64,000 nucleotides of DNA from Gammaproteobacteria bacterium (GCA_021324815.1 JAJPIJ010000013.1:111120-175119), one strand, 5' to 3'. Counted from the stretch's first letter, positions 50,509 through 60,280 are shown. Notes: a model not told the origin generated them from the letters alone. Numbers and translations are program-made.

Positions 50509-53500
50509 GGCGGCGGCTCCAGGTGCCGACGCAGCGGTTCGCAGACGCGTCGCGCCAGCGCCGCGAACGAGTCGTCGAGAATGCGATCAACGGGCGTGTC
50601 GCCGAAGGCGAGCCGGTAATAGGCGTTTTCGCCTTCGCCCCTGTGATATTCGCCGCCCTCCCATTCCCGGCGCGCGGCCGCGAGCGCATCATTGCCCTTT
50701 GCAGCGGCGGCATCGAAGGCGAACGCCGCCCGAGGGAAAAAGTGCAGCGGTTTCGACAGCCCCTCGCGGAACAGCGTCAACAACTCCCCCAGCGCCTTTG
50801 CGGGCTCGCCAACGGGCGCCAGCCGTATTTCGTCCTCCAGCAGGTGAATTCCGCTCGCGACGCCGCTTTGCCGGGTGCCGAGCGCCAGATGCTCGATCCA
50901 GCATTCCAGCAGCAGGACGGGATGGGCCCTGTCACGCGCCAGATGACGCTGCAAGCCGTGCTCGGTGACGCCTGTGAGTTCCCCCGTCAGCCGCGCGCCG
51001 CCGATTTCCAAGTCCAGCGCCAGTGTCGCGGCCGGCCTGAGCCGCCGGCGCAGCCGCTCCGCGAAACGCAACGCCGCATCGCGCTCCCTGCGAAACAGGC
51101 GCTCGCCCACCTCGCCGTGCGGCAGGCCGCCGAGCGCCTCCGCGACGGCGCGCAGCTCGTGCAGTGGCCGGCCTGCCAGCAGCAGATCGGTCAGACGCTG
51201 GCGCAGATCGTCGCCGGCGTAATCCTCGAAGGCAAACGGCTCATCACTCGCAAGTTCCTCCGCCGCCTCGCGCAGATCGATGCCCAGGCGCCGCTCCAGC
51301 AGGAACCGCGCCGGGTTGCGAAAGAAATGCACCAGGTCGCGCAGCGTGACCTCCCGCCAATCCTCATCCCCAAGCGGCAGGGCCGAGGTCAGCAATGGCG
51401 GGCGGGCGGGTGCGCCGGCCGGCGCGGGAGGCACGCAGATTTCCGCGCGATAGCTGTACAGCCGAGGATCGCGGCCGTCGAAATAGCGCGGACTGAAGGC
51501 CTGCAATGGATGGCGGGTCACGAACCGCTCCGGGCCCGCCGGCCCGCCGTCCACGGTGAAGCCGGTGCGCAGGACGTCGAGCAGCTCGCTGATCAGCACC
51601 GACGGCGGCAGTGATTCGTTGGTGCGCTGATCGCCGCCGACATAGCTGATGTAAAAGCATTCGCGCGCGGCCAGCAGCGTCTCCAGAAACAGGTAGCGAT
51701 CCTCGTCCCGCCTTGCGCGATCACCGCGGCGGCGGTGCCCGGCCATGCGGTCGAAATCGGGCCGCCGATCGAGACGCGGGTAGGCGCGATCATTCATGCC
51801 GATGAGGCAGATCACCCGGTGTGGCAGCCCGCGCATCGACGTCATGTCGGCGAATGTCACGCCGCCGCCGGCCGGCGCGCCGCCGGCCGACAGCGCCAGC
51901 CGCCGTTTCAGTTCCATGCCCACCACGCCGGCGCCGACGGCGCCGTCATAACCGGCCAGCGCCGCGTCGCGCGCCATGCCCGCCGCCGCCTCGCGCAGCG
52001 TCTGCAGCGTCTCCTCGTCGTCCTCATCCACGCCGGCCTCGAAGAAATTCCGCAGCAGCGCGCTCAATGTCTCCATCCAGGCTGCGATCCGGCGCGGCGG
52101 CGCCAGCCGTTCGCGAAAGGCGAGCAGCGTGTCGAGATAAGCCAGGAACCGCGCCAGCACGCGGGCGTTGTCGCCCTCGATGTCGGCGTGCGGGAGGATG
52201 CCGTGGCAGGGTTGCCGGTCGTCGCCAGTCATCGCGAATCCCAGCAGCAGCCTGTCGAGTCCCGCGCGCCAGGTGTGCGCCTGCGTGGCCGGCAGGCCGA
52301 GGCGCCGGCGATGGCCGTCATCCCAGGCCCAGCGGATGTTCGTTTCCGACGCCCAGCGGCGCAGTTGCGTCAGATCATCGTCGTCGAGATCGAAGCGCCG
52401 CTGCAGCGCCGGGGTTTCCAGCGGCGCGAGCACGGCCTCGGCCGTGAGCCGGCTGTCCGGAAGCTCCAGCAGCATGAAGAAGACGTCGATCAGCAGTCCG
52501 CGGCGCGCGGCGCCTCGATCCAGCACGCGGTAGGGGATGTGGCGCGCATCCACGGCCGCGCCGAAGACGCCGTCGACATAGGGCGCGTAGGTCCGGAGAT
52601 CGGGCGTGATCACGAGCACGTCCGACGGCGAGAGCGCGCGTCCGTCCCGCGCCGCGGATTCGAACATCGCCAGCAGCCGATCATGCAGCACCTCCACCTC
52701 GCGCACCGGCCCGTGGCACGCATGGATTTGCAGCGACTCGTCGGCGGCGGCGACCGGCAGCGGCGGAAACTCGGCGACTGCGCCGCGATCGCGCAAATCC
52801 AGAATGTCGGCCTGGAGGACGTGCAGCACCGACGTCGCGGACGGCGCCTCGAAGTATTCATGCTCGGTGCCGGGCAGCTCGAGGACGGCGTCGATGAATT
52901 CGCGTGCCGGCCGGCCCAGCGAGGCCAGCAGGGCGTGGCCGGCCTCCAGGTGCAGCGCCGCCGGCGCGCGCGCACCGCTCTGCCGTGCCTGTTCGCGTTC
53001 ATTCGCGATTGCGCCCCAGTACTGGCGGCAGGGATTGAGCAGGAACAGATGCACGTCGATGCGGCGGGCCAGCCGTTCGACGACCTCGAGATAGGACGGC
53101 GTCAGCGCCGGCAGGCCGAACAGCGACACCCGCCGCGGCAGCGCCGTCGACGCCGGCTCGTCCTCCAGCGCCCGCAGGCAGGCGTCGTGGGCGTGCACCC
53201 AGTGTTCGCGGCGGCCGCCGGCGACCAGCCGCCGCCACAACCGCGCCTGCCAGTCGCCGTCACCGCCCCGTTCCCAGGCGCGGATCCAGTCGGGCCGGAA
53301 CAACAGATATTGGTCGAAGACATCCGCGATGCGCCCGGCGAGTTCAAAGCGCCGCCGCTCATCGTCCCGGCCGCCGTCGGCTTCGAGGTACGCCGACAGC
53401 GGGGCGTGGGCCTCGTCATGCGGGAGGCCGGCCAGGGCGTCCATGATCCGCCAGGTCAGCACCGGCGGGGAATAACGCGGTATTTCCGGCAGATCGGTGA

Positions 53501-53726
53501 GCACGGCGCGGAACAGCCCCCAGATGAATTCCGCGGGGAAGGGAAATCGCACGTTGGCGCAGACGCCGAGCGCATCGGCGAGCCGCCATTGCAGCCAGCG
53601 CGCCGCGCCGTGGCTCTGCACCACCACCGTCTCCGGCGTGAGCGGCGGCGGCGGATCGTCCGCCAGCAGACGGGCCAGCTCATCGGCCAGCCGCTCCAGT
53701 CGATTGCCGTGATGAATGTGCAGCAT
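50505..53726 (-). CDS. recC: Exodeoxyribonuclease V gamma subunit RecC
   Basis: A 1073-residue RecC, which holds a dead helicase and nuclease fold and recognises Chi. It starts MLHIHHGNRLERLADEL, typical of the family, and has VVQSHGAARWLQWRLAD near residue 52 and FADMTSMRGLPHRVICLIGMNDRAYPR near residue 640. It is the first gene of the recCBD run and starts 54 bases from the divergent squalene synthase gene, so both promoters share that short gap. Confidence 0.95.
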   Translation of the reverse strand: MLHIHHGNRLERLADELARLLADDPPPPLTPETVVVQSHGAARWLQWRLADALGVCANVRFPFPAEFIWGLFRAVLTDLPEIPRYSPPVLTWRIMDALAGLPHDEAHAPLSAYLEADGGRDDERRRFELAGRIADVFDQYLLFRPDWIRAWERGGDGDWQARLWRRLVAGGRREHWVHAHDACLRALEDEPASTALPRRVSLFGLPALTPSYLEVVERLARRIDVHLFLLNPCRQYWGAIANEREQARQSGARAPAALHLEAGHALLASLGRPAREFIDAVLELPGTEHEYFEAPSATSVLHVLQADILDLRDRGAVAEFPPLPVAAADESLQIHACHGPVREVEVLHDRLLAMFESAARDGRALSPSDVLVITPDLRTYAPYVDGVFGAAVDARHIPYRVLDRGAARRGLLIDVFFMLLELPDSRLTAEAVLAPLETPALQRRFDLDDDDLTQLRRWASETNIRWAWDDGHRRRLGLPATQAHTWRAGLDRLLLGFAMTGDDRQPCHGILPHADIEGDNARVLARFLAYLDTLLAFRERLAPPRRIAAWMETLSALLRNFFEAGVDEDDEETLQTLREAAAGMARDAALAGYDGAVGAGVVGMELKRRLALSAGGAPAGGGVTFADMTSMRGLPHRVICLIGMNDRAYPRLDRRPDFDRMAGHRRRGDRARRDEDRYLFLETLLAARECFYISYVGGDQRTNESLPPSVLISELLDVLRTGFTVDGGPAGPERFVTRHPLQAFSPRYFDGRDPRLYSYRAEICVPPAPAGAPARPPLLTSALPLGDEDWREVTLRDLVHFFRNPARFLLERRLGIDLREAAEELASDEPFAFEDYAGDDLRQRLTDLLLAGRPLHELRAVAEALGGLPHGEVGERLFRRERDAALRFAERLRRRLRPAATLALDLEIGGARLTGELTGVTEHGLQRHLARDRAHPVLLLECWIEHLALGTRQSGVASGIHLLEDEIRLAPVGEPAKALGELLTLFREGLSKPLHFFPRAAFAFDAAAAKGNDALAAARREWEGGEYHRGEGENAYYRLAFGDTPVDRILDDSFAALARRVCEPLRRHLEPPP

Positions 53727-53780
53727 CCACGACCCGATCAGTTAAAATGGCCCGATTCTCTCGGCCTCACACAGACCATT

Positions 53781-54848
53781 ATGTCGCCCCCCACGCCTGA
53801 AGATGAAGCATACCAGCAGCGGATACTCCAGGGCGTCTCCCGCACCTTCGCGCTCACCATTCCCGAACTGCCGCCCCGACTTGCGCGCGTGGTCGGCAAT
53901 GCCTACCTGCTGTGCCGCATCGCCGACACCATCGAGGATGACCCGGGCTTGAGTTACCCGCGGCAGCGCGAGTTCTCGGATCGCTTCACCGCGGTGGTCG
54001 GAGGGCAAGAGGACGCGCAGGCCTTCGCCGAGGCATTGCACCCGCTGCTCTCGCCGCAGCTCTCGGAGACGGAGCGCGATCTGATCCGCAACGCCGCCCG
54101 CGTCATCCGCATCATGCACAGCTTCAACGCCGGCCAGCGCGCGGCGCTGCTCCGCTGCGTGCAAATCATGGCCAAGGGCATGGCCTGGTACCAGGAGCGG
54201 GAGACCCTCGACGGGCTGGCCGACATGCCGGCAGTGGACCGGTACTGCTATTACGTGGCCGGCGTGGTCGGCGAAATGCTGACCGAGCTCTTTTGCGACT
54301 ACTCGCCGGCAATCGCCGCACAAAAGGAACCGATGATGAAACTGGCGGTCTCCTTTGGACAGGGACTGCAAATGACCAACATCCTGAAGGACATCTGGGA
54401 GGATCGCCGCCGCGGCGCCTGCTGGCTGCCGCGCGATGTATTTCTCCGGCACGGGGTGAGCCTGGCTCGGTTGCCGGAGGCCGCCTCGCAACCCGGTTAT
54501 GCCGCGGCCCTGAGCGAACTCATCGCCGTGGCGCGCGGACACCTGGAGAACGCGCTCACCTACACGTTGCGCATTCCGGTCCGCGAGCGGGGCATCCGGC
54601 GCTTCTGCCTGTGGGCGCTCGGCATGGCGGTGCTGACGCTGGACCGGATCAACCGCCGCCGCGATTTCCGCGCCGGCCACGAGGTCAAGATCTCCCGCCG
54701 CCAGGTGCGCGCCACCATCCTGCTCAGCAATCTCTCCGTCTCGCACGATCGCCTGCTGCGCGGGCTGTTCCGGATCGCCGCCCGGAGATTGCCTGCCGCG
54801 CCCGTTCATGCGACACTGACGGCCCTCGGTGGGGGGATCGGCACGTAA
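53781..54848 (+). CDS. Squalene synthase, eukaryote-like single-enzyme type
   Basis: A 355-residue squalene/phytoene synthase. The first aspartate-rich motif is LLCRIADTIEDDP (Asp49-Asp54) and the second is TNILKDIWEDRRRG (Asp204-Asp208). The whole pattern (SRTFALTIPELP near residue 20, YCYYVAGVVGEMLTELF near 155) matches the one-enzyme squalene synthase rather than HpnC or HpnD. It makes squalene for the cyclase encoded 127 bases downstream. No hpnC, hpnD or hpnE occurs in the window, in keeping with this one-enzyme route. Confidence 0.9.
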   Translation: MSPPTPEDEAYQQRILQGVSRTFALTIPELPPRLARVVGNAYLLCRIADTIEDDPGLSYPRQREFSDRFTAVVGGQEDAQAFAEALHPLLSPQLSETERDLIRNAARVIRIMHSFNAGQRAALLRCVQIMAKGMAWYQERETLDGLADMPAVDRYCYYVAGVVGEMLTELFCDYSPAIAAQKEPMMKLAVSFGQGLQMTNILKDIWEDRRRGACWLPRDVFLRHGVSLARLPEAASQPGYAAALSELIAVARGHLENALTYTLRIPVRERGIRRFCLWALGMAVLTLDRINRRRDFRAGHEVKISRRQVRATILLSNLSVSHDRLLRGLFRIAARRLPAAPVHATLTALGGGIGT

Positions 54849-54975
54849 AAACATGCTCTGGGGAGCAACTCGTCGGGAAATGTAATCGCATCAGACGGTA
54901 AAGGGCTTTTTAGAAGCCATTATCGCCGCCTGATCGGATTTTCGAATCTTTGCGGGGCATCGACATCTGCCGGCG

Positions 54976-57003
54976 ATGAAGGCGGAGGGAACGGCTCAAT
55001 TTGATTCTGGGCAACGGAAAGACACCCATCAACAACAACGCATGATCATCAAACCTCGCTTCGGAACGCCGGCACCACATCCCCCGGCACGGTCGGCACG
55101 CCCGGAAACCGCCGCGCGCGATCACGACCTGCACGCGGAGGTCGAGGCGGCGGTGCGTCGCGCGCGTTCGGCTCTGATCGCGCAACAGCACGCCGACGGC
55201 CACTGGGTGTACGAACTGGAGGCCGATTGCACCATCCCGGCCGAATACATCCTCATGAACCACTTCATGGACGAGGTGGACGAGGTGCTGGAACGCAAGA
55301 TTGCCCATTTCCTGCGCGATCGCCAGGCCGAGCATGGCGGCTGGCCGCTGTACCACGGCGGCGATTTCGATTTGAGCTGTTCGGTGAAGGCCTATTACGC
55401 GCTGAAGCTCGCCGGCGACGATCCCAACGACGCGCACATGATCCGCGCCCGCACCGCCATCCTGGCGCACGGCGGCGCCGAGCGCTGCAACGTCTTCACC
55501 CGCATCGCGCTGGCCCTGTTCGAGCAGGTGCCCTGGCGCGCCGTGCCCTTCATTCCCGCCGAGGTGATGCTGCTGCCGCGCTGGTTCCCGTTCCACATCA
55601 GCCGGGTGTCCTACTGGTCGCGCACGGTGATGGTGCCGCTGTTCATCCTGTGCACGCTCAAGCCCAAGGCGGCGAACCCGCGGGGCGTGGACATCCGCGA
55701 ATTGTTCGTCACGCCGCCGGAGGAGATCGAGGACTACTTCCGGCCCAAGAACCGGCTGGCGAAGTTCTTCCTCGCGCTGGATAAATTCGGCCGCTGGCTG
55801 GAGCCTTTCGTGCCCCGCTTCGTGCGCCGGCGCGCCATCCACAAGGCCGAGCGCTGGTTCATCGAGCGCCTGAACGGCACCGACGGCCTGGGCGGCATCT
55901 TCCCGGCGATGGTGAATTCCTACGAGGCCCTGGCGATCCTCGGCTACCCCGCTGATCATCCCCACCGCGTGCAGGTCCGCACGGCCCTGCGCAAGCTGCT
56001 GGTCACCCACCAGCACGGCGTGTACTGCCAGCCATGCGTGTCGCCGGTGTGGGACACGGGGCTGGCCGCGCACGCCCTGTTCGAGGCCGCGGGCGAGCAG
56101 GCCGACGAGGCCGTGCACAGGGGGCTGGAGTGGCTGCGGGCCAAGCAGTTGCGCGACGAGCCCGGCGACTGGCGCGAAAACAAGCCCGGCCTGCGCGGCG
56201 GTGGCTGGGCGTTCCAGTACAACAATTCGCACTATCCCGATCTGGACGACACTTCCATGGTGGCGTGGATCATGTGCCGCGCCGATCCACGGCATTACTG
56301 GGACGCCATCGAGCGCGCCGCCGACTGGACCTGCGGCATGCAATCGAAAAACGGCGGCTTTGCCTCCTTCGATGCCGACAACACGCATTATTACCTCAAC
56401 GCCATTCCGTTCGCGGATCACGGCGCCCTGCTCGATCCGCCGACCGAGGACGTGACCGCGCGTTGCATCGCGCTCTTGTCGCTGGTCAACAAGCCCGAGT
56501 ACCGCGTCCCCATCCGCCGGGCGATCGAGTACATGAAGCGCACCCAGGAGGCCGACGGCTCCTGGTACGGCCGCTGGGGCACGAACTACATCTACGGCAC
56601 CTGGTCGGCGCTCTCCGCCCTGGAGCTGGCGGGCGAGGACATGAACCAGCCCTACATCCAGCGCGCCGTGCAATGGCTGGAGAGCATGCAGAATCCCGAC
56701 GGCGGCTGGGGCGAAAGCAACGACAGCTACTATCCTCCCAAGCACCGCCGCCCGCACCCCAGCACGCCGTTCCAGACCGCATGGGCGCTGCTGGGGCTGA
56801 TCTCCGCCGGCTGCCTCGACACGCCCGTGGTCCGGCGGGGCATCCGCTACCTGCTGAAGCACCAGCTCGTGGCGGGCCTGTGGGATGATCCGCATTTCAC
56901 CGCGCCCGGCTTTCCGCGGGTCTTCTACTTGAAGTACCACGGCTACGCCAAGTATTTCCCGCTCTGGGCCCTGGCGCGCTACCGCAACGTCAACCGCGGT
57001 TGA
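54976..57003 (+). CDS. shc: Squalene-hopene cyclase
   Basis: A 675-residue cyclase. The catalytic acid motif is PDLDDTSMVAWIM, the DXDDT box, and several QW repeats are visible (QTAWALLGL, DGSWYGRWGTNYIYG, PDGGWGESND). The product is hopene or hopanol on the inner membrane. ATG 55042 (MIIKPRFG) is an alternative start that removes 22 residues with no family match. The stop overlaps a TTG start of hpnG. It begins the hopanoid part of the cluster. Confidence 0.95.
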   Translation: MKAEGTAQFDSGQRKDTHQQQRMIIKPRFGTPAPHPPARSARPETAARDHDLHAEVEAAVRRARSALIAQQHADGHWVYELEADCTIPAEYILMNHFMDEVDEVLERKIAHFLRDRQAEHGGWPLYHGGDFDLSCSVKAYYALKLAGDDPNDAHMIRARTAILAHGGAERCNVFTRIALALFEQVPWRAVPFIPAEVMLLPRWFPFHISRVSYWSRTVMVPLFILCTLKPKAANPRGVDIRELFVTPPEEIEDYFRPKNRLAKFFLALDKFGRWLEPFVPRFVRRRAIHKAERWFIERLNGTDGLGGIFPAMVNSYEALAILGYPADHPHRVQVRTALRKLLVTHQHGVYCQPCVSPVWDTGLAAHALFEAAGEQADEAVHRGLEWLRAKQLRDEPGDWRENKPGLRGGGWAFQYNNSHYPDLDDTSMVAWIMCRADPRHYWDAIERAADWTCGMQSKNGGFASFDADNTHYYLNAIPFADHGALLDPPTEDVTARCIALLSLVNKPEYRVPIRRAIEYMKRTQEADGSWYGRWGTNYIYGTWSALSALELAGEDMNQPYIQRAVQWLESMQNPDGGWGESNDSYYPPKHRRPHPSTPFQTAWALLGLISAGCLDTPVVRRGIRYLLKHQLVAGLWDDPHFTAPGFPRVFYLKYHGYAKYFPLWALARYRNVNRG

Positions 57004-57740
57004 GCCGCCGCGCCGGCATCATCAGCGCCCTGCCCGCGGAGGCGGGTTGTTACTCGGGTTCCCCCCTGTCCCCCGGCCTGCACACGGGCCGCGCCTGGCT
57101 CATCCATGTCTGTGGCATGGGCGCGGCACGCGCGGCACGGGCCGCCCGCGAGACGCTGCAACACGGCGCGCAATGCCTCATCAGCTGGGGCGTGGCGGGC
57201 GCGCTGGCGCCGCAACTGAAGAGCGGCGACGTCATCGTGCCGCGCGCCATCCTGATGGACGGGAAAACCCTGCCCGCCGATACCGCATTGTCCGCGGCGC
57301 TACAGCGGCACTGGCAGGGGGCGCCCCTGCATGATGGGCCGCTGTGGCACAGCCCGGCGGTGCTCGCCCGCGCCGGCGAGAAGCTCGCCCTCCACGCGCG
57401 CACCGGCGCCATTGCCGTGGACATGGAAAGCGGCGCGATTGCCGTTGTCGCGGCGGAGTCGGGCGCGCCCTTCCTCGCCGTGCGCGTGATCGTGGACACC
57501 CAGGCCATGACGCTGCCCACGCCGGCGGTGGAAGGCGTGGATGAATACGGCCGGGTGCGGATTGGAAAATTTTTACAGGCCCTGTGCCGCAATCCCGGCG
57601 GCACCGGATCACTCATCGCGCTGGGCGGCGCATTCCGCCGCGCGCGCGGCCGGCTGCGCGCCCTTGCGCCCGCCCTGCAAGCGGCGCTGGCCGAAAACGC
57701 ACAAGCCGGCGCTTGCGGCGGTGGCGGTCATGGGCTATAA
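57000..57740 (+). CDS. hpnG: Hopanoid-associated phosphorylase/nucleosidase HpnG
   Basis: A 246-residue protein of the purine/MTA phosphorylase fold. It starts at a TTG overlapping the shc stop, with AGIISALPAEAGCY, SWGVAGALAPQLKSGDVIVP and MESGAIAVVAAESGAPFLAVRVIVD, which are the nucleosidase signatures. HpnG cleaves adenine from adenosylhopane on the way to bacteriohopanetetrol. HpnH, the radical SAM enzyme that makes adenosylhopane, is not in the window and must lie elsewhere. The C-terminal tail is rich in Ala and Gly and likely disordered. Confidence 0.9.
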   Translation: MSRRAGIISALPAEAGCYSGSPLSPGLHTGRAWLIHVCGMGAARAARAARETLQHGAQCLISWGVAGALAPQLKSGDVIVPRAILMDGKTLPADTALSAALQRHWQGAPLHDGPLWHSPAVLARAGEKLALHARTGAIAVDMESGAIAVVAAESGAPFLAVRVIVDTQAMTLPTPAVEGVDEYGRVRIGKFLQALCRNPGGTGSLIALGGAFRRARGRLRALAPALQAALAENAQAGACGGGGHGL

Positions 57741-57771
57741 ACCGCGCACTTCTGATGAATGGGAAACATCG

Positions 57772-58536
57772 ATGGGGTCGGGTTTTCTGACCGGAACGCA
57801 GGTCCGGACGTTTCACGATGACGGTTTCCTGGTCGTGCGCGGCATGTTCAATGCGGCCGAAATCTCGGACATCTCCCGCTGGGCCGACGAAGTCGCCGCC
57901 TGGCCGCAGGTGCCCGGAAAAACAATGATGTATTTCGAGGACAGCCGGATCAAAAAAGGCGAGCGCATTCTCTCGCGCATCGAGAATTTCTATCCCCATC
58001 ACGACGGCTTCCGCCGGCTGTTCGACAGCGAACTCCTGCGCGGCGCCGTTGGCCGGCTGTTTGGCGAACCGGCGGTGTTGTTCAAGGACAAGATCAACTT
58101 CAAGCTGCCCGGCGGCGACGGTTTCAAGCCGCATCAGGACGTGCAGGCCGGCTGGAACAGTTACGGCAGCCTGCACATCTCCGCGCTCATCGCCATCGAC
58201 GAGGCCACCGTCGAGAACGGCTGCCTCGAACTGGTGAAGGGCTTTCATAAACGCGGCGTGGTCGGCGGCATGTGGACGCCGCTGACCGAGGCCGACATGG
58301 CGGGCATGAAATTCGAGCCGTACCCGACCCGCCCGGGCGATGTCGTGTTCTTCGATTCCTACGCTCCGCACGCCTCCGGCCCCAACACGACCACGCAGCG
58401 CCGGCGGCTGCTCTATGTCACCTACGGCAAGCTGTCCGAGGGCGATCAGCGCGAGCGGTATTACCGTGACAAACGCAAGAGCTATCCGCCGGATTGCGAG
58501 CGGGAAGCAGGCAGGCAGTACGTCTTCCGCGTCTAG
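57772..58536 (+). CDS. Phytanoyl-CoA dioxygenase (PhyH) family protein
   Basis: About 254 residues from ATG 57772; an ATG at 57730 overlapping hpnG is an alternative. It has the iron triad His121-x-Asp123 in KPHQDVQAGW and His200 in SYAPHASGPN, with Arg210 or Arg211 for 2-oxoglutarate. PhyH proteins hydroxylate lipids and small molecules. Its place between hpnG and hpnA, reading in the same direction, makes a hopanoid or hopanoid side chain a fair candidate substrate; this is inference. Confidence 0.85.
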   Translation: MGSGFLTGTQVRTFHDDGFLVVRGMFNAAEISDISRWADEVAAWPQVPGKTMMYFEDSRIKKGERILSRIENFYPHHDGFRRLFDSELLRGAVGRLFGEPAVLFKDKINFKLPGGDGFKPHQDVQAGWNSYGSLHISALIAIDEATVENGCLELVKGFHKRGVVGGMWTPLTEADMAGMKFEPYPTRPGDVVFFDSYAPHASGPNTTTQRRRLLYVTYGKLSEGDQRERYYRDKRKSYPPDCEREAGRQYVFRV

Positions 58537-58560
58537 TGTGGTGCCCTGACGACAGTTTAT

Positions 58561-58649
58561 ACAACCGCCCGTTCGCCCTGAGGTATCGAAGGGCGAACGC
58601 GTATCCACATGATCCGTTCGTGCTTCGATACCTCAGCACGAACGGTTGT
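58561..58649. repeat. 89-bp nested palindromic repeat upstream of hpnA
   Basis: Two inverted copies of one core (CCTGAGGTATCGAAGG at about 58577-58592 and its reverse complement near 58623-58637) have different matching arms: CGTTCGCC/GGCGAACG and CGTTCGTG/CACGAACG. The whole is flanked by ACAACCG and CGGTTGT. The core belongs to the dispersed CCTGAGCTTGTCGAAGG family also found in uvrA. Confidence 0.75.
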
Positions 58650-58700
58650 TCTTTACATCCGGCGTTTTATGGATGAGTTCCGGCTACAGCGCATAAACAC

Positions 58701-59690
58701 ATGACCACACTTGTCACCGGCGCCAGCGGCTTTGTCGGCTCCGCCGTCGTCCGCCAGTTGCTGGACGAGGGCGCGCCGGTGCGCGTGCTGGTGCGTGCCG
58801 GCAGCGACCGCCGCAACCTCGAAGGCCTGAACGTCGGGATTTGCGAGGGCGATCTGCGCGATCCCGCCTCGCTCGAGGCGGCGCTGAAGGGCTGCCATGC
58901 CCTTTTCCACGTCGCCGCCGACTACCGCCTGTGGACGCCGCGCCCGCGTGATCTTTACTCAAGCAACGTCGAGGGCACGCGCAACATCCTGCGCGCGGCG
59001 GGCGAAGCGGGCGTCGAGCGCATCGTCTACACCAGCAGCGTCGCCACGCTGGGCTTGAACAAGGACGGCTCGCCCGCCGACGAAAACACCCGCGTGCACG
59101 TCGCCGACATGATCGGCCACTACAAGCGCTCCAAGTTCATGGCCGAGGAAGTCGTGCGCGAAATGGTGAGAACTGATCGCCTGCCGGTGGTCATCGTCAA
59201 TCCCTCGACGCCCATCGGCCCGCGCGACATCAAGCCCACGCCCACCGGGCGCGTGATCCGCGACGCGGCGCGCGGCCGCATCCCGGCCTACGTGGACACC
59301 GGCCTCAACATCGTGCACGTCGATGACGTGGCCGCCGGCCACCTGCTGGCCTTCCGCCGCGGGCGCATCGGCGAGCGCTACATCCTCGGCGGCGAAAATC
59401 TGCGCTTGAAGGAAATCCTCACGCGCATCGCCGCGCTCACCGGCCGCAAGCCGCCGCGCATCCGGCTTGATCAGGACTTGCTCATGCCGTTCGCCTACCT
59501 GGCGCAGGGGATCGCGCGGCTGACCGGCGGCTGGGAGCCGCAACTGACGGTGGATGGCCTGAAGATGTCGCGCAAGCTCATGTTTTTCTCCAGCCGCAAG
59601 GCCGAGACCGAGCTTGGCTATCACGCCCGGCCGGCGCAGGAGGCGCTGCGCGACGCGGTACAATGGTTCCTCGACAAACGACGCGGGTAA
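58701..59690 (+). CDS. hpnA: Hopanoid-associated sugar epimerase HpnA
   Basis: A 329-residue extended SDR protein. The NAD(P) motif TGASGFVGS is at residues 6-14, the catalytic Tyr141-x3-Lys145 in GHYKRSKFMAEE, and NPSTPIGPRDIKPTPTGR is typical of HpnA. Its exact reaction in hopanoid synthesis is not settled; it is thought to act on the side chain sugar or as a dihydroflavonol-reductase-like enzyme. It is the last hopanoid gene here and is bracketed by two palindromic repeats. Confidence 0.9.
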   Translation: MTTLVTGASGFVGSAVVRQLLDEGAPVRVLVRAGSDRRNLEGLNVGICEGDLRDPASLEAALKGCHALFHVAADYRLWTPRPRDLYSSNVEGTRNILRAAGEAGVERIVYTSSVATLGLNKDGSPADENTRVHVADMIGHYKRSKFMAEEVVREMVRTDRLPVVIVNPSTPIGPRDIKPTPTGRVIRDAARGRIPAYVDTGLNIVHVDDVAAGHLLAFRRGRIGERYILGGENLRLKEILTRIAALTGRKPPRIRLDQDLLMPFAYLAQGIARLTGGWEPQLTVDGLKMSRKLMFFSSRKAETELGYHARPAQEALRDAVQWFLDKRRG

Positions 59691-59722
59691 GCATGATAAC
59701 CATGTTCGATAGCGAGTCGGCC

Positions 59723-59811
59723 TGTCATTCCGAGGAGCATCAGCGACGAGGAATCTTGCAAGATTTCTCGCAGAGCTTGCCCTGAACAAAGTTGAAGGGA
59801 TCGAAATGACA
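59723..59811. repeat. 89-bp palindromic repeat downstream of hpnA
   Basis: TGTCATT (59723) and AATGACA (59805) form the ends. Inside are GAGGAATCTTGCAAGATTTCTC, a 22-base near-palindrome, and a CCCTGAACAAAGTTGAAGGG core resembling the dispersed repeat family. It has the same length as the element on the other side of hpnA but a different internal sequence. Confidence 0.7.
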
Positions 59812-59834
59812 GCCTCAAACTGGACTGCTACTCC

Positions 59835-60185
59835 ATGCTCTACTATGTCGTAAAGGTGTTGCTCTCGGCGGTGGTGATCGTGCTGATCTCGGAGATCGCC
59901 AAGCGCAGCACGTTCATGGGCGCCATCGTCGCCTCGCTGCCGCTGACGTCATTGCTGGCCATCATCTGGATCTACGTGGAGAGCGGCGACCTTGCGAGAA
60001 TCTCCGCGCTCTCCATCAGCACCTTCTGGCTGGTCATCCCTTCACTCACTCTTGTTTTATTGCTGCCGACCCTGCTGAAGACCGGCATGAACTTCTGGCT
60101 CTCCGTGGCGCTGTCAATTACGGCGACGGTGCTGGCCTATCTCGCCATGCTGCGCGTCTACAAACTGCTCGGAATCCAGATTTGA
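59835..60185 (+). CDS. DUF3147 family membrane protein
   Basis: A 116-residue membrane protein with four helices. It starts YYVVKVLLSAVVIVLISEIAKRS and has LPLTSLLAIIWIYVESGD, typical of DUF3147, a family without known function. ATG 59835 lies 23 bases after the palindromic repeat. It is followed by a bidirectional hairpin that separates it from the convergent AHSA1 gene. Confidence 0.85.
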   Translation: MLYYVVKVLLSAVVIVLISEIAKRSTFMGAIVASLPLTSLLAIIWIYVESGDLARISALSISTFWLVIPSLTLVLLLPTLLKTGMNFWLSVALSITATVLAYLAMLRVYKLLGIQI

Positions 60186-60252
60186 CTCGGCGATGCGGCC
60201 GGCAGCCAATCCTGGCGGACAGGTGCGGAACCTGAATCACCGGTAAGAAAAG

Positions 60253-60280
60253 CGGCCGGGAACCTCACGGCTCCCGGCCG
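60253..60280. terminator. Bidirectional terminator hairpin
   Basis: A perfect nine-base stem, CGGCCGGGA paired with TCCCGGCCG, surrounds a ten-base loop. It lies between two convergent genes and probably ends both transcripts, although neither side has a long T run. Confidence 0.6.

Noticed and set aside
51735..54848. Very long plus-strand frame of over 1000 codons opposite recC
   Set aside because: It is antisense to a clear recC; only its last third, from 53781, is a gene (squalene synthase). High GC content keeps such shadow frames open.
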